Shown here one piece after another: positions 11,100 through 23,400 of a stretch of DNA of 64,000 nucleotides (position 1 is the stretch's first letter; every line of letters starts with the position of its first letter). A program made the translations under genes and the position numbers. The notes beneath the pieces were generated by a model. It made no database searches. It was not told the origin of the DNA and saw nothing but the letters and a program-made list of their open reading frames with translations. The stretch is from Beroe forskalii (taxonomy: Eukaryota > Ctenophora > Nuda > Beroida > Beroidae), in assembly GCA_011033025.1 (NCBI GenBank), contig WFMF01000023.1, positions 124,001 to 188,000 on the forward strand. Direction: 5' to 3'.

Positions 11100-12640
11100 G
11101 ATGAAAACTCTATGAGTTGAGATGTAAAAGTAGCGCAAAATAGCGTTCTATTACAAAATACGCTATTTTAGTGGTTTTACGCGATTTTGATGACGTCATC
11201 ACAGCACACAAATAAGCTCAAACCAACTTCCCATATAGCCTATAAGACAATTCCGCCTTAGTACAACATACTTTGACCGGTCTCATCTCAAGATATGCTG
11301 CAGTTCGTGACATATCACTCGTTTAAGTTTTTCTCCTAAAATTTTGAAATTGATTTTTCACCGTACCTTAGAAAATCGCGTATATCTCGATGAAAAATCG
11401 AGATAGCCCAATGATCCATATGATTTTCTGAAAGCTCTTTAAATTTCCAACTAACGATTTTTCAAAATTTTTGAGCTATCGCCTTTCCTTCTTGGTGAAA
11501 AATGCGCTCAAAATGGCCTATTTTCGCTAAAAAGCAATAAAATTTCGCTAAGTTGATGACGTCATAATGACGTGAAAATGACGTCACCAGAACTTCTCTT
11601 ATAGCCTATAACACTTTCCTATCTTAGATCAACAAAACCTGACCTCGATCATGGCTCTACCATTTCCCGTTCTTGAGATCTCGGCTTTATAAATTGGGTC
11701 CCGAATTATCAGCTCTTATTATTATTATTATTATTATTATTATTTTCCCAAAACCAAAAAGGATTTGGTTGTGATGGTCCGCGGCGGTTTTAAGGCGTTC
11801 TTTACTGTAAAACCCATGATATGAGAAAGAACGCGACGGTTAAAACTGCTGCAACGTCACTTATAAAATATACAGCATTCACGTAACTTCAATGCGTCAA
11901 AAAAGTGCCGTTGCGGCAGTTTTAACCGTCGCGTTCTTTCTCATATCATGGGTTTTACAGTAAAGAACGCCTTAAAACCGCCGCGGACCATCACAACCAA
12001 ATCCTTTTTGGTTTTGGGAAAAATATCACCCTTTTTCTGTGCCGAGATATTGAAATTTGGCGTAAAATCGCGCGAAAAAATTCGCGTTACCTAGCATTAC
12101 TGATGACGTCATAATTACGTCATAAAATTAGATGAACTATCTGAGACCCATTCATTAACACAATTGGGACTATGACCGACAACATATCCAAAGATGAAGT
12201 TCTGGGGTGGTCCCGTTCTCTCTCCACTAGCTTCACAAGTTTTGCAATTTTTTGGTATTTTTTTCGTGTCAAAGTGTTTCAAACAATCGCATATATCTCA
12301 ATGATGCCGGGGAGCCCAGAATTTTTCGACCACATTTTTGAAAAGTACATTAAATTTCCTTTCTACGCTAGGAGGAGCATTTTTCCTATCTCGAAAGCTT
12401 CATACCGAAAATTGCGTTGAAAAACGCCTATTTTGGGAAAATCGACATTTGAAATTCTTAGTTTTGTGACGTCATTATGACGTCATTATCATGACGTTAA
12501 ATAGTTTTTAAGGTCACTAACTGCAAGTTCTATCTTTCTACTTTCCAACGCTGGGTCGATGAGCTCTGTATCTTTTATGGTTCCCGAGATATCGCCGTTT
12601 AAATAGGGTACACTTCTTGCACTAAAGCGTCATCTCTATA
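11100..12640. other. Degenerate TE-like block around a palindrome
   Basis: Diverged repeats of a motif set (tgacgtca, then 'tatagcctata', then a 'ctcgatcatggctct'-like end) occur near 11190-11310, 11565-11700 and 12465-12620. An (att)n tract and the perfect foldback at 11743-12022 sit in the middle. No transposase frame is visible. Confidence 0.5.
11743..12022. mobile_element. 114-bp-arm foldback element
   Basis: Two 114-base arms (11743-11856 and 11909-12022) are reverse complements with only about one mismatch seen by eye, around a 52-base spacer. The ends read ttttcccaaaacc and ggttttgggaaaa, and it sits against an (att)n run. The near-identity of the arms implies a recent origin or ongoing gene conversion. 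Confidence 0.9.
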
Positions 12641-12960
12641 TGTATATACCTCTATATATCTGTATATACATATATGTGTATATATATGGTCGTAACCCTA
12701 TTTAACAAGAACACCCTCGATTTTGGCAATATTCAAGTTGTAATATCTCGGCCATTTTAATCCAATCAATCTGAAATTTTGACAGTTGCACCTTTGACCT
12801 CTAAACATGCGATGATCAAATTTTGGTGCAATTTCGGCGACGGGAACTTACTCAAATTTTTACGTGAAATATGGCCAATCCATGAAAACATATAGTTGGG
12901 GGCTGGCAAGAAAAGTTAACAAAACTCACTTCCGATGTCCGGAAGCTCGTGTACTGTAAG
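12641..12960. other. Short AT-rich non-coding stretch
   Basis: Contains a (tata)-type microsatellite near 12640-12690. Nothing else is recognised. Confidence 0.5.
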
Positions 12961-12965
12961 GATTG

Positions 12966-13170
12966 CCGTTCAATGCTCGCCCTCGGACCCTTCGGGTCTC
13001 GGGCTCGCGCTCGGGCCTTCGGCCCTCGCACTGTTAGGTCTGCCGTCCAATGCTCGCCCTCGGACCCTTCGGGTCCTCAGGCTCACAGCTCGGGCCTTCG
13101 GCCCTCGCACTGTTAGGACCGCCGTCCAATGCTCGCCCTCGGGCCCTTCGGGCCCTCGGGCTCGCAAACC
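12966..13170. repeat. GC-rich hairpin tandem array
   Basis: Three copies of a roughly 80-base unit (starts near 12970, 13048 and 13126). Each has two tight hairpins, ggacccttcgggtcc-like and gggccttcggccc-like, joined by caatgctcgccctc. Related cgaaggggc hairpins occur at 61830-61918. Confidence 0.8.
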
Positions 13171-13225
13171 GCCGCGGGGGGCTTGCCAGCCCCCTGATTA
13201 TTATTATTATATATTATTAATATTA

Positions 13226-13272
13226 TACACCCTGTGACACTGAAATGTCTAACTTATACCCCTGGCCAGTTT
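13226..13272. repeat. Dispersed 44-bp motif (copy 1)
   Basis: caccctgtgacactgaaatg plus tctaacttatacccctggcc is repeated in reverse complement at 48967-49010. It is probably the conserved edge of a transposon, since both copies border other repeats. Confidence 0.65.
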
Positions 13273-13319
13273 TTTTTATTCCGCGGGGGGTTACCTCCCT
13301 GGCCAGGGAGGGAATCATC

Positions 13320-16300
13320 TAAAAGAAGGATTATTTTCATTAAACCAGGCTTCAAGATTCTGAATCATAATAATCATAGACCCTGACCTTGTTTATATCA
13401 TTATCATGATTGGAGTGCCCTTAATAAGTTGAGATAAATCCCTTCTATAACAGTAGCATAATCATAATAAACAACCTCAAACTTGTCAACATCATGATTA
13501 GAGTGTCCTCTAGTAGTTGGCATCAATCCCTAAATTACAGTAGATGGAAAGGTTTCATACAAGATACGATTACAGGTAGTAGTGCTACCTATCATAATAT
13601 CTTGTGCGCCATGAAATATGCTATGTTTTAAAGTTACTCTCCATAAGATATATTATTACAGAGGGTCGCCTGTGCCATGGCCGCCGAACAATTAACATAA
13701 TGATATGAATATATTAATTACCCAGAAGCCTTGCAAAGATTTCCTCAACTTTGTGCATCGTAAAGTGATCACCATGCGTCAATGAGATTTGCCGTAATTT
13801 CAGGATAACGTACGATGTCAAGAAGTCATCCCGTTTTGCTTTCTCGCAGTTCTTTTACTTATTATCTGTTTTTTCGAGATTTTTTATGTACTTATGAAAC
13901 ACATTTTCTGATAAACAGGCATGAAATAATCAGATGGGCATGGAGAACTTGCCACACAATACCAAGTCTGCCAAATAAATTAGTCTGAAACGTAAAGTTA
14001 AATAATCTGAAGGTTTACATACAAGCACAAAGCTGGTTAGTGCGGTGATCAAAGAAGTTCCCTTCAATTGTTTACCCCCACATTGAAATTAAGTATAATA
14101 GAAGACCGCCCCTATTGCCTTGCCGCGTCAACTAATTGACACTGCTTGAAACAACAATCAAACTAGTATGTTAATGAGTAATTATTTTCACCCTCCGTGG
14201 ATACAATGCGAGTGTGAAATTAATTATAACACACTCCCGTCTCAAATTCGTTTACTATTCTTTATTGATTCATAATTTGTTTGCCTTTTGTAACAAGAAG
14301 ATATATGGACGGATCGGACTACAGAACTTCTGTACTGTAGTCTGTAGATTAAAATAACCCTAATAAATCCCTGTTGGGCACTACACCAGTGCGTCAGCTG
14401 TAAGGCTGTATTCTGAAAGAGGCCATGAAAAATAACATTAAAACTACCTTCAAACATCCTTGCTTTATTAATTCTGAAACATTGCGCCGCTTCAATTCTG
14501 AATTTCTACAATTTTATTTCTCGCCTGATGTATTTTCTGAGGAAACCCGAGACACCGCCAGCTTCTTCAGACTTTGCTTAATGCATACTTTGGAAATAGC
14601 AGAGCCGGCATTCCTTTAGAGGGAAGGTCGGAGGACTCGTGGAAGCAGTGGATAAACTCAGAGTTCTGCTCATAGTCTCGAAGGTTTCATATTGCAATTC
14701 ACATCCAAAGAAGGGCATGCAAGAAGGGGTTGAAGGCTCAGAAATTAGGCTGGAAGTCATCAAAATCAACCTATCTTTGAGGATTGTATTATGTAGTGAA
14801 CGAACATGCGGGCGCTTGCAAGGTAAATCAGTATCATGGTTCAGAATGTTGAATTAGTGCAATCAAACCATCTATTTTTATGTGCACAGCATATGATAAT
14901 AATATGCTATCTTTGACATTTAATTAGTTATAAGATCTTTGACATTTAATTAGATACATTTGACACCAAACAGCAATATTTCACGAGAAAATAACTATCA
15001 CGAGAGCGGGCATCATATTAGCATAATATCATATAGGGGGTAATTGGGAGCTATAACTGCTAAGATGACGTCATTATCATAGAATAACTTGGTGAATTGA
15101 TGACGCAGGACCACATAGCTTGCTGCGCGGCTTTGTTGCATGTCTACTGGTTTTTGTTTAGAAATATTAATAAAACCGGGGCTAATTTGTCAAAAAGCGA
15201 CAAATACACATTATTAAGGAGCAATGATTGCTTCACCGCGCGACTTAGGTTACCAATCACCTCTGGCATATGGTCAAACCGTATGATCATGCTATTTCAC
15301 GCTTTGAAGAATGCACGTACGTTACGCTATATGCTTCGCTGACAAACATATTCCAATATTTCGTGCGAATTCGAAGTCCCGAATTTCATGTGAATTCTAT
15401 TTCTGAAACTGAATATTATTAGTTAAGTATGCAGTCAACGTATGCCGACGTGTGCATTGCGTGCGAACTCATAACTTCAATATTTGGTGTGTCTTTATCT
15501 CAGAATTTAGTCTTTATCTCAGAATTTAGCTGATTTCGCAGGTATTCGCATAATATGAAGTCTGTTCATGCCCATGAAGCGATCGTGACTTGACATAATT
15601 AATACAAACAAGTTTAACCATCCCGTATATTACTTATAGCAATGCTGAGAATTTGGGGGCTGCGAGCTTAAAGTGTTAAACTACGGCCGCATCTACAGTG
15701 TGTTTAACTGGGGGTCGGACTCAGTCGCAGCGGTATTTTACTCGGTATTACACCCTAAACTACCCTCACTAAACTCTGACAATGCCGTGACAAGACCTAG
15801 TGCGTGACATAGACACAGGAGAAACTTATATTGTATCGGTTTATCCTGAAACGACGCTTCTAATCACACACCTCATCAATCAAAGTTAAACACACTCCGC
15901 GGTGCTATATTACGCTGGCTTTGTCTGCTTTATGGTATTTGTACCTCCCCTTCCTGTTAAAGCTCCCCTGTTGTGTAAATAATAGGTCGGCTTTGGGTCG
16001 TGTCTCTTTTAGAAAGGAGTTTGAATTGTGCTCGAATGTTCTAAGGTTTGTTTGACATTTTTCTGCAAATGTTAGATTTTGAATCTTGTCATTTTGAATC
16101 TTGTCATTTTGAATCTTGTCATTCATTTTCAACGCATTTTAACGTGTAGTTCGAAAATGATGGAATTTTCATTTTCATGTTTCATTGAAGCAGCTAAAAT
16201 GCCGGGCTATTTTCACACACGCGCGCGTCTTCACGGTACCATGGTAACCATGGTAACCTGAGTAGGAGTAGTAATAAATGTTTCTATATTTACATATCTC

Positions 16301-19300
16301 ACTCCCTCACATAATACAATTACAATACCTCCCCAACAGGCGGTCTGACATCAACAACACACTACGTTATCCTATGATAATGACGTCATCACAACCCACC
16401 AATCAAAACATCAAACCTGGCACCTTCACAAAGCCTTGCCCCTGAACAGGATGTACCAGTAATTACATGATTACATAATGATATTGATATAATGTGTCCC
16501 CCTCAGAGATACAATAACAGGGCGGGGATGACGCCATTTTCAGGGGTTAGCGTGGGGCGTTGATGACGTCCTTGTCAGCTCCCCTTTCTCACGCGCTATT
16601 AGAGTGCGCCGTCACACTACTTATCACCGCGCGCGGGTGTTGTGTACTCTCTCTGTATTTGTTGTTATCAGCATGCTCCCAGGGCTATTATTCCCAGGGA
16701 GTAATAAGTAATACTACCCATGCTCCCAGGAATAATACTACCCAAGGCTCCTTAACAACTTTTGTTTTTTCTATGTAATTGATGGTGATTTTGCTTTTTG
16801 TCTTTTGTGCTATGTGATATGTGACTGTTTTCCGCATCCAATTTGTAAATAGAAAGATCGGTTGAACAGGAACAAAAACCATTTTTAACAAGAATTTTTC
16901 ACATCCTAGTGTTTACATTATATGTCCACGCTTGAACAATTTTTCCTGCTTTTCAGTTGAACATGACACCGTTCCGGCAATTTAAACGCTAAAACCCCCT
17001 TCACTTTAATTGTAGTCGAACAGCATGCTAATTTACATAATTAATCTAAACTTGAGGCCAAGTAGTTTTACTGTCCATTAAACGACTGGTGCCCAGCTTT
17101 AGCTTTTACTGCTCAGATACCGACAATTGCTGTAAGGTTTATAGTAGGTTTATAGACTTTATTTGTTTCATTAGCATACCATGGTAAGTCATGATCATGA
17201 TCTAACTTCAGTCCGCCTTTTAGTTACGTGGGACTTGAAACTCGCATTCATATACCGGGATCGCGAGATCTACATTCTACTTCTTTTCTAGCAGGTTCTT
17301 TCTTAGTATTTCAAACTTGGAATACAATTGAATTTCACGGAAAATGGAGAACAAATATTAAATAGCTTCTTTTTTAAACAATGTTAAGTATTGTAATATT
17401 AAAAAAGGGGTTACTTAAGCATGATACAAATAAAGTCTAGTGAGACGGCCAGACGTTTTAAAAAGGGGATCATATTTCTAGAAACTTTTCGCAGTTCATG
17501 CCATTGAGACCCAAAAGTGGTAACTTGCGACGATCGTAGTATCTTGATTCCATAGATTGGACATTTCAAATAAGTGATGCTACTTTTTAAAAGTATAAAA
17601 CATTAAAAGGCTTAGCTATCTAGCGCAGTCAGTTATTAAAGTTTTCAAAACGTAAAAAATTATCTCATAATCTTCTATTCGTTCAATGTTCTATTATATT
17701 TGTTTGATGTTCCTTGGATGATTGCTTCGCTTTTTTGTTCAACACATCATAAAATTACCGGGACATCTGTTTCACATTTGCTGACGAATGAAGGTCCGGC
17801 AACACTTAGTCATTATCATGGTCTATTATGGTGAATCATGGACATGGTACCGCTTAACTTTCATCCGCAGCAAATTCAGATCGATAACTTCATATTATGT
17901 TCTAGCACGATTTACATCTGTCTGTATATCTGTTGATATAATTATGATATTGTTTTATTGCAACGTTTGAAGTAAACGTTTACTTCTTAATAACTCGATC
18001 AGTGTGATATATTTGCCAGCAAGGTGTCAGTAATTTGTCGCGTGCAGCTATCATTATGACTTCATTGCATGAGGCTCGCAATTACTGTAGTAGTTCTATG
18101 AGTCAGAAGGTGCAGTATATGTGACCAAGGTCCAGTATGTGTAATTGTTAGGAAGGGGTGCCATCATCTTGATAATATTTCATTTAATATGTCTGCCACT
18201 GATTAAAACTCTGATAATGATATCTTAACCACCAATTGACCAATAATTCGAGTTTTAAATGTCGAAATAAATAGTCGTTGTTTGAATTAAATAGTCGCTA
18301 CTCGCTGTTTGAGGTTAGTTAATCGTGGGAGGCGACCAGATTAGCTTGTTATAAAGTACTTAGAAAATCATGTTATATTAATACTTGACAATATTTTATT
18401 AAATTCATAATTTCATAGTAACATTACATATTACGATAATATTAAACTATGCGTCAACTGATTCTTCGTGTAGTGATTCTTGTTTATTGAGGTTTCACAC
18501 TAGATAAGCGACCTGTTTGCTTACACACTGCTTTGACTATGTAAGTTGTTCTTTAAGTTTTTCCTTTTTCTTTAAGTTTTTCGTTTTGTTTTGTTATTCC
18601 GTAGATGAGTCGCCGTGGATATTTTGATTTGCTCATGCTGCTTTTTAATAACATTATAAATAAAAACTTGCCGGATTAGATGCTTAAAATTCATATTTTT
18701 CCTACGATTTTGATTCCTTTGACAAATAAAGTTTGTTTGTATTTATTACTTATCGATTGATTTCTTTATGAAAAGGGGTTGCGCCCAAATAAGGGGGTTC
18801 CACCCCTTATCATGGTTTGAAATGGCAACTAACCACCTAACATTCTCAGGATGGCAATGGATTCTAACAAGAGTCAGATGATCATAGAGGGGTGTGCCCC
18901 GGTAAGTCAATGTCGTCAAAATGTTGTGTTTCTGTTATTTCCTCAAGGCACGGCATGAAAATGCCTGTCATTAGTTCACGTCCAACAGGATAAAAGAGTC
19001 CTGATGATGTAGAAATGGGACTCGTGAAGGACCATCGTAGGCCGGCAGTCATTTTCCTCCATTGTACACGCGATCATTAATTTAATTTAATTAAAGTTGA
19101 TAGGAACCTATTATTGTTCTGAGAAACAGCTATTAATGCGGATTAATTAACGTCTATTTGCTCTTCAATAATAATATGGAATGAATTTATGTCCCAAACT
19201 TCATCTAAAAGTCCAACAATACAAGTCTAGAATAACCACCAGTTTATTTCACAGACTTCCCACAGAAGAACATCAGATTTTACACCTCTTAAAAACATGT

Positions 19301-20160
19301 ATTCAAATCATGACAATGACATTCTCCCACCCGCCTGTATTTTGACGCATCCTCTCTGGGACCACAATAACCCTTGACGTATGGCACTAATATTTATTAC
19401 TTTTACTTGTAGGATGTCGCAAGGAATCCTGTCAAGGAAAAACAGGATGGGAAGGAAATGATTTAATTTCCCGAAAACGAGGCCCAGCGGCTAACTTAAA
19501 TAACTCCAGTGTAATTCTAAATAACCCTTAGAACTGATAAACAGGCCATGGGCTTCCCAATATATAAAACTGATGATTTTTGAAGGAGTACAAGTGTAGT
19601 AAAAGAAATATAGGCCATATTGCGAGGGTTATTAGAATCCGAATCAGTGATGCATGGAGAGAAATTAGGTTATATTAAACCGCAGATTCTTTAGTTCCAG
19701 CCACAAAGTCAAGGCTACTACCTAGCAATGTTATGTCATGAAATGCTATGAAATGCCGTCTATATTGCTGTTTAATTGCTCGAAACCTTTTCTGTATAAT
19801 ATATTTACGTCAAGTTATATTATGTAGTAAAGTCAAAGTTGTCACGTACTTTATTCAACATGGTCAAAAGTCATATTCCTGAATTCTGTCCAGGAATTGC
19901 AGAGTAACTTTAAACAAAACTTTGAGTCGGTTGCCAGATGATGTTTCTGTCAGTAGTGCTATAATAGCAATGTAACATTGTAACAACAGATTCTCTGTTT
20001 TACGCAAAATCAGTAACTTCAGTTCAAGTTTACTCTGGCCACTACACATATTTCAGTAAACAAGCCTAACTCTCGGCCGTGATAATTAACTGTGATTGTT
20101 ACCCGAGTTTAACTTCATGTTAAGTCTCAGGGAAGCAGTACATTCTACTGAATCTTATAA
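13320..20160. other. Long non-coding stretch
   Basis: No supported gene. I see TGACGTCA elements (15060-15105, 16345-16395, 16525-16580), a short (ttgaatcttgtca)x3 repeat near 16075-16122, a caccatggtaaccatggtaa tandem near 16235, and one weak exon candidate at 14573-14674. The rest is AT-rich unique sequence. Undetected upstream exons of the receptor gene could lie at its right end. Confidence 0.45.
14573..14674 (+). CDS. Very weak candidate terminal exon
   Basis: A pyrimidine-rich acceptor (cagcttcttcag) is followed by an open frame reading TLLNAYFGNSRAGIPLEG and ending in NSEFCS, then a TAG stop. The peptide looks protein-like and the acceptor is good, but there is no partner exon and no recognisable family. 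I include it only as a lead. Confidence 0.15.
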
Positions 20161-20465
20161 TGTGTTTCAGGTCGAATGGGCTAGGAATGTAAACTAGACT
20201 AACTCAGGTTCTAATGTGCTTCAGATCAAATGTTGCAGGAATGTCAGCAGGATTTACCCAGACAATATCCAGACAACTGTGCTACTGTCTCCTGTAGATC
20301 TATAGCTCCTGTCTCTGCAAGGGTCGGAAGACACGATCCAACCAGATATGATATTTTCAGATCGAATGAGATCGGAAATGGGTGTATCGTGCTATGCTGT
20401 TTCTCTCTCCTCCTTCCCTTTTCTCTACGATTAGCACTCCCTTGCACGGCACAGGCGTTATTCCA
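20160..20465 (+). repeat. Diverged edge copies of the 64-bp array and exon
   Basis: Upstream of the regular array lie older copies of the unit: ttcaggtcgaatgggctagg near 20167, cttcagatcaaatgttgcag near 20222, and ttcagatcgaatgagatcgg near 20355. The last is followed by ctctctcctccttccctttt, matching the start of the TM1-coding part of the real exon (tctcctcctttccctcctgg). The whole acceptor plus early exon was therefore copied, and copies decay with distance from the gene. Confidence 0.7.
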
Positions 20466-23400
20466 ATGTGTTTCAGATCGAATGGGATAGGAAGATGGAT
20501 ATCGCACTGGGCAGTGTTTGGTTATCCTAACATGTTTCAGATCGAATGGGATAGGAAGAAGGATATCGCGCTGGGCAGTGTTTGGTTATTCTAACATGTT
20601 TCAGATCGAATGGGATAGGAAGATGGATATCGCACTGGGCAGTGTTTGGTTATCCTAACATGTTTCAGATCGAATGGGATAGGAAGATGGATATCGCACT
20701 GGGCAGTGTTTGGTTATCCTAACATGTTTCAGATCGAATGGGATAGGAAGAAGGATATCGCGCTGGGCAGTGTTTGGTTATCCTAACATGTTTCAGATCG
20801 AATGGGATAGGAAGATGGATATCGCACTGGGCAGTGTTTGGTTATCCTAACATGTTTCAGATCGAATGGGATAGGAAGATGGATATCGCACTGGGCAGTG
20901 TTTGGTTATTCCTAACATGTTTCAGATCGAATGGGATAGGAATATGGATATCGCACTGGGCAGTGTTTGGTTATCCTAACATGTTTCAGATCGAATGGGA
21001 TAGGAAGATGGATATCGCGCTGGGCAGTGTTTGGTTATCCTAACATGTTTCAGATCGAATGGGATAGGAAGATGGATATCGCGCTGGGCTGTGTTTGGTT
21101 ATCCTAACATGTTTCAGATCGAATGGGATAGGAAGATGGATATCGCGCTGGGCAGTGTTTGGTTATTTTAACACGTTTCAGATCGAATGGGATAGGAAGA
21201 TGGATATCGCACTGGGCAGTGTTTGGTTATCCTAACATGTTTCAGATCGAATGGGATAGGAAGATGGATATCGCACTGGGCAGTGTTTGGTTATTCCAAT
21301 GTGTTTCAGATCGAATGGGATAGGAAGATGGATATAGCGTGCATGGCTGTGTTTGGTTATTCTAACATGTTTCAGATCGAATGGGATAGGAAGATGGATA
21401 TCGCGTGCTTGGCTGTGTTTGGTTATTTTAACGTGTTTCAGATCGAATGGGATAGGAAAATGGATATCGCACTTGGCAGTGTTTGCTTCATTCTAACATG
21501 TTTCAGATCGAATGGGATAGGAAGATGGATATCGCACTGGGCAGTGTTTGGTTATCCTAACATGTTTCAGATCGAATGGGACAGGAAGATGGATATCGCA
21601 CTGGGCAGTGTTTGGTTATTCCAATGTGTTTCAGATCGAATGGGATAGGAAGATGGATATAGCGTGCATGGCTGTGTTTGGTTATTCTAACATGTTTCAG
21701 ATCGAATGGGATAGGAAGATGGATATCGCACTGGGCAGTGTTGGGTTATCCTAACATGTTTCAGATCGAATGGGATAGGAAGATGGATATCGCACTTGGC
21801 AGTGTTTGGTTATCCTAACATGTTTCAGATCGAATGGGATAGGAAGATGGATATCGCACTGGGCAGTGTTTGGTTATCCTAACATGTTTCAGATCGAATG
21901 GGATAGGAAGATGGATATCGCACTGGGCAGTGTTTGGTTATCCTAACATGTTTCAGATCGAATGGGATAGGAAGATGGATATCGCGCTGGGCAGTGTTTG
22001 GTTATCCTAACATGTTTCAGATCGAATGGGATAGGAAGATGGATATCGCACTGGGCAGTGTTTGGTTATCCTAACATGTTTCAGATCGAATGGGATAGGA
22101 AGATGGATATCGCACTGGGCAGTGTTTGGTTATCCTAACATGTTTCAGATCGAATGGGATAGGAAGATGGATATCGCACTGGGCAGTGTTTGGTTATTTT
22201 AACGTGTTTCAGATCGAATGGGATAGGAAGATGGATATCGCACTGGGCAGTGTTTGGTTATCCTAACATGTTTCAGATCGAATGGGATAGGAAGATGGAT
22301 ATCGCACTGGGCAGTGTTTGTCTCCTCCTTTCCCTCCTGGCTACGGTTGGAAACCTCGCCTCCCTCATCTACGTTAAGATAAACTGGAATGTTGGAAACA
22401 AGGTAGGATCTATATGTTTTAAGTTACTACTCCCTAAATATATTTAGCAGAATACTTATCTGAAATATGCTGAGTCCAGACGGTAGCATTTTGTTGTACA
22501 TTTAATGCCAATCCTACTTCTACAGGAGTGCTATAACAAATCCTGCGATATATAGATATATACCTACTTACAGTGTTCTCAGGACTTCCTAATGAGAGCT
22601 ATTCTTCCTTTCTCTGGCTTCTTCGAGCTGTCAAACCAGCTAAATATATAACATACTTTGTAACGAAACATTACAATATAATAGCGCTCCTCAGAACTCC
22701 GGTATTATACATAAAAACCGGGCAACTTCCCTAAGATTCGCTCTAATTTTACCCGTGAGTTATGCGGCCTGTCCAACCCGGTGTGAAGTGCTATTCGGCC
22801 TGTAGGTTCCTCAGAGTCCTGGGAAATAAGTCTCATAAACCAGACAAGTCTCTGTGTGTGATCATCTCAAGAAGCTCAGACGGCTTCAAATCGGGGATTT
22901 AATGATTGGAGTTACTGACAATGCTCCATTGTTTGATAGGGCATCTCATCATTACTAATAGCAGGATTATTATCGGAAACGAATAAAGTATATTCTCCGC
23001 TACGGATTTTATTTTATTCCATCGAAATTCGAATGTTCTGGAAGGTAAAGGATCGTGGGATTAAATTATTTAAGAACTTTAGTTGCATGGTTGTCATTTA
23101 GATCTTATGGAGGCTGGTCGAGACATGAAATGTGAGAAAGTGTGGAGTGACTGTGTGAAAATATGCTAGTCACATATATACATTCATACACCGCTGTAAG
23201 TAACGACAACCTTCAAATAACACTATAAATTCATTAGTGACTTTGTTCACTTATTCACATAATATATTCAACGAACTCTCAACGGAAAGCTACCCCTGTA
23301 AAATCCCAAAATGATACCTTAGAAGTTATGGCCTATGCTGGTGTTTCTAATTGACATTCAACAATTCACACTTTCCAAAGAGACCGATTTAATCGAATAT

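Noticed and set aside
10834..11115. Three overlapping open frames over the ttattcggacccc repeat
   Set aside because: All three forward frames are open because the unit lacks stops. There is no start context, splice signal or homology.
20466..22276. Repeated open frames (FQIEWDRKMDIALGSVW type) as a tandem-repeat protein
   Set aside because: The 64-base period changes frame every unit and each unit contains an intron-like tract with an acceptor. No single frame stays open, so these are copies of an exon edge.
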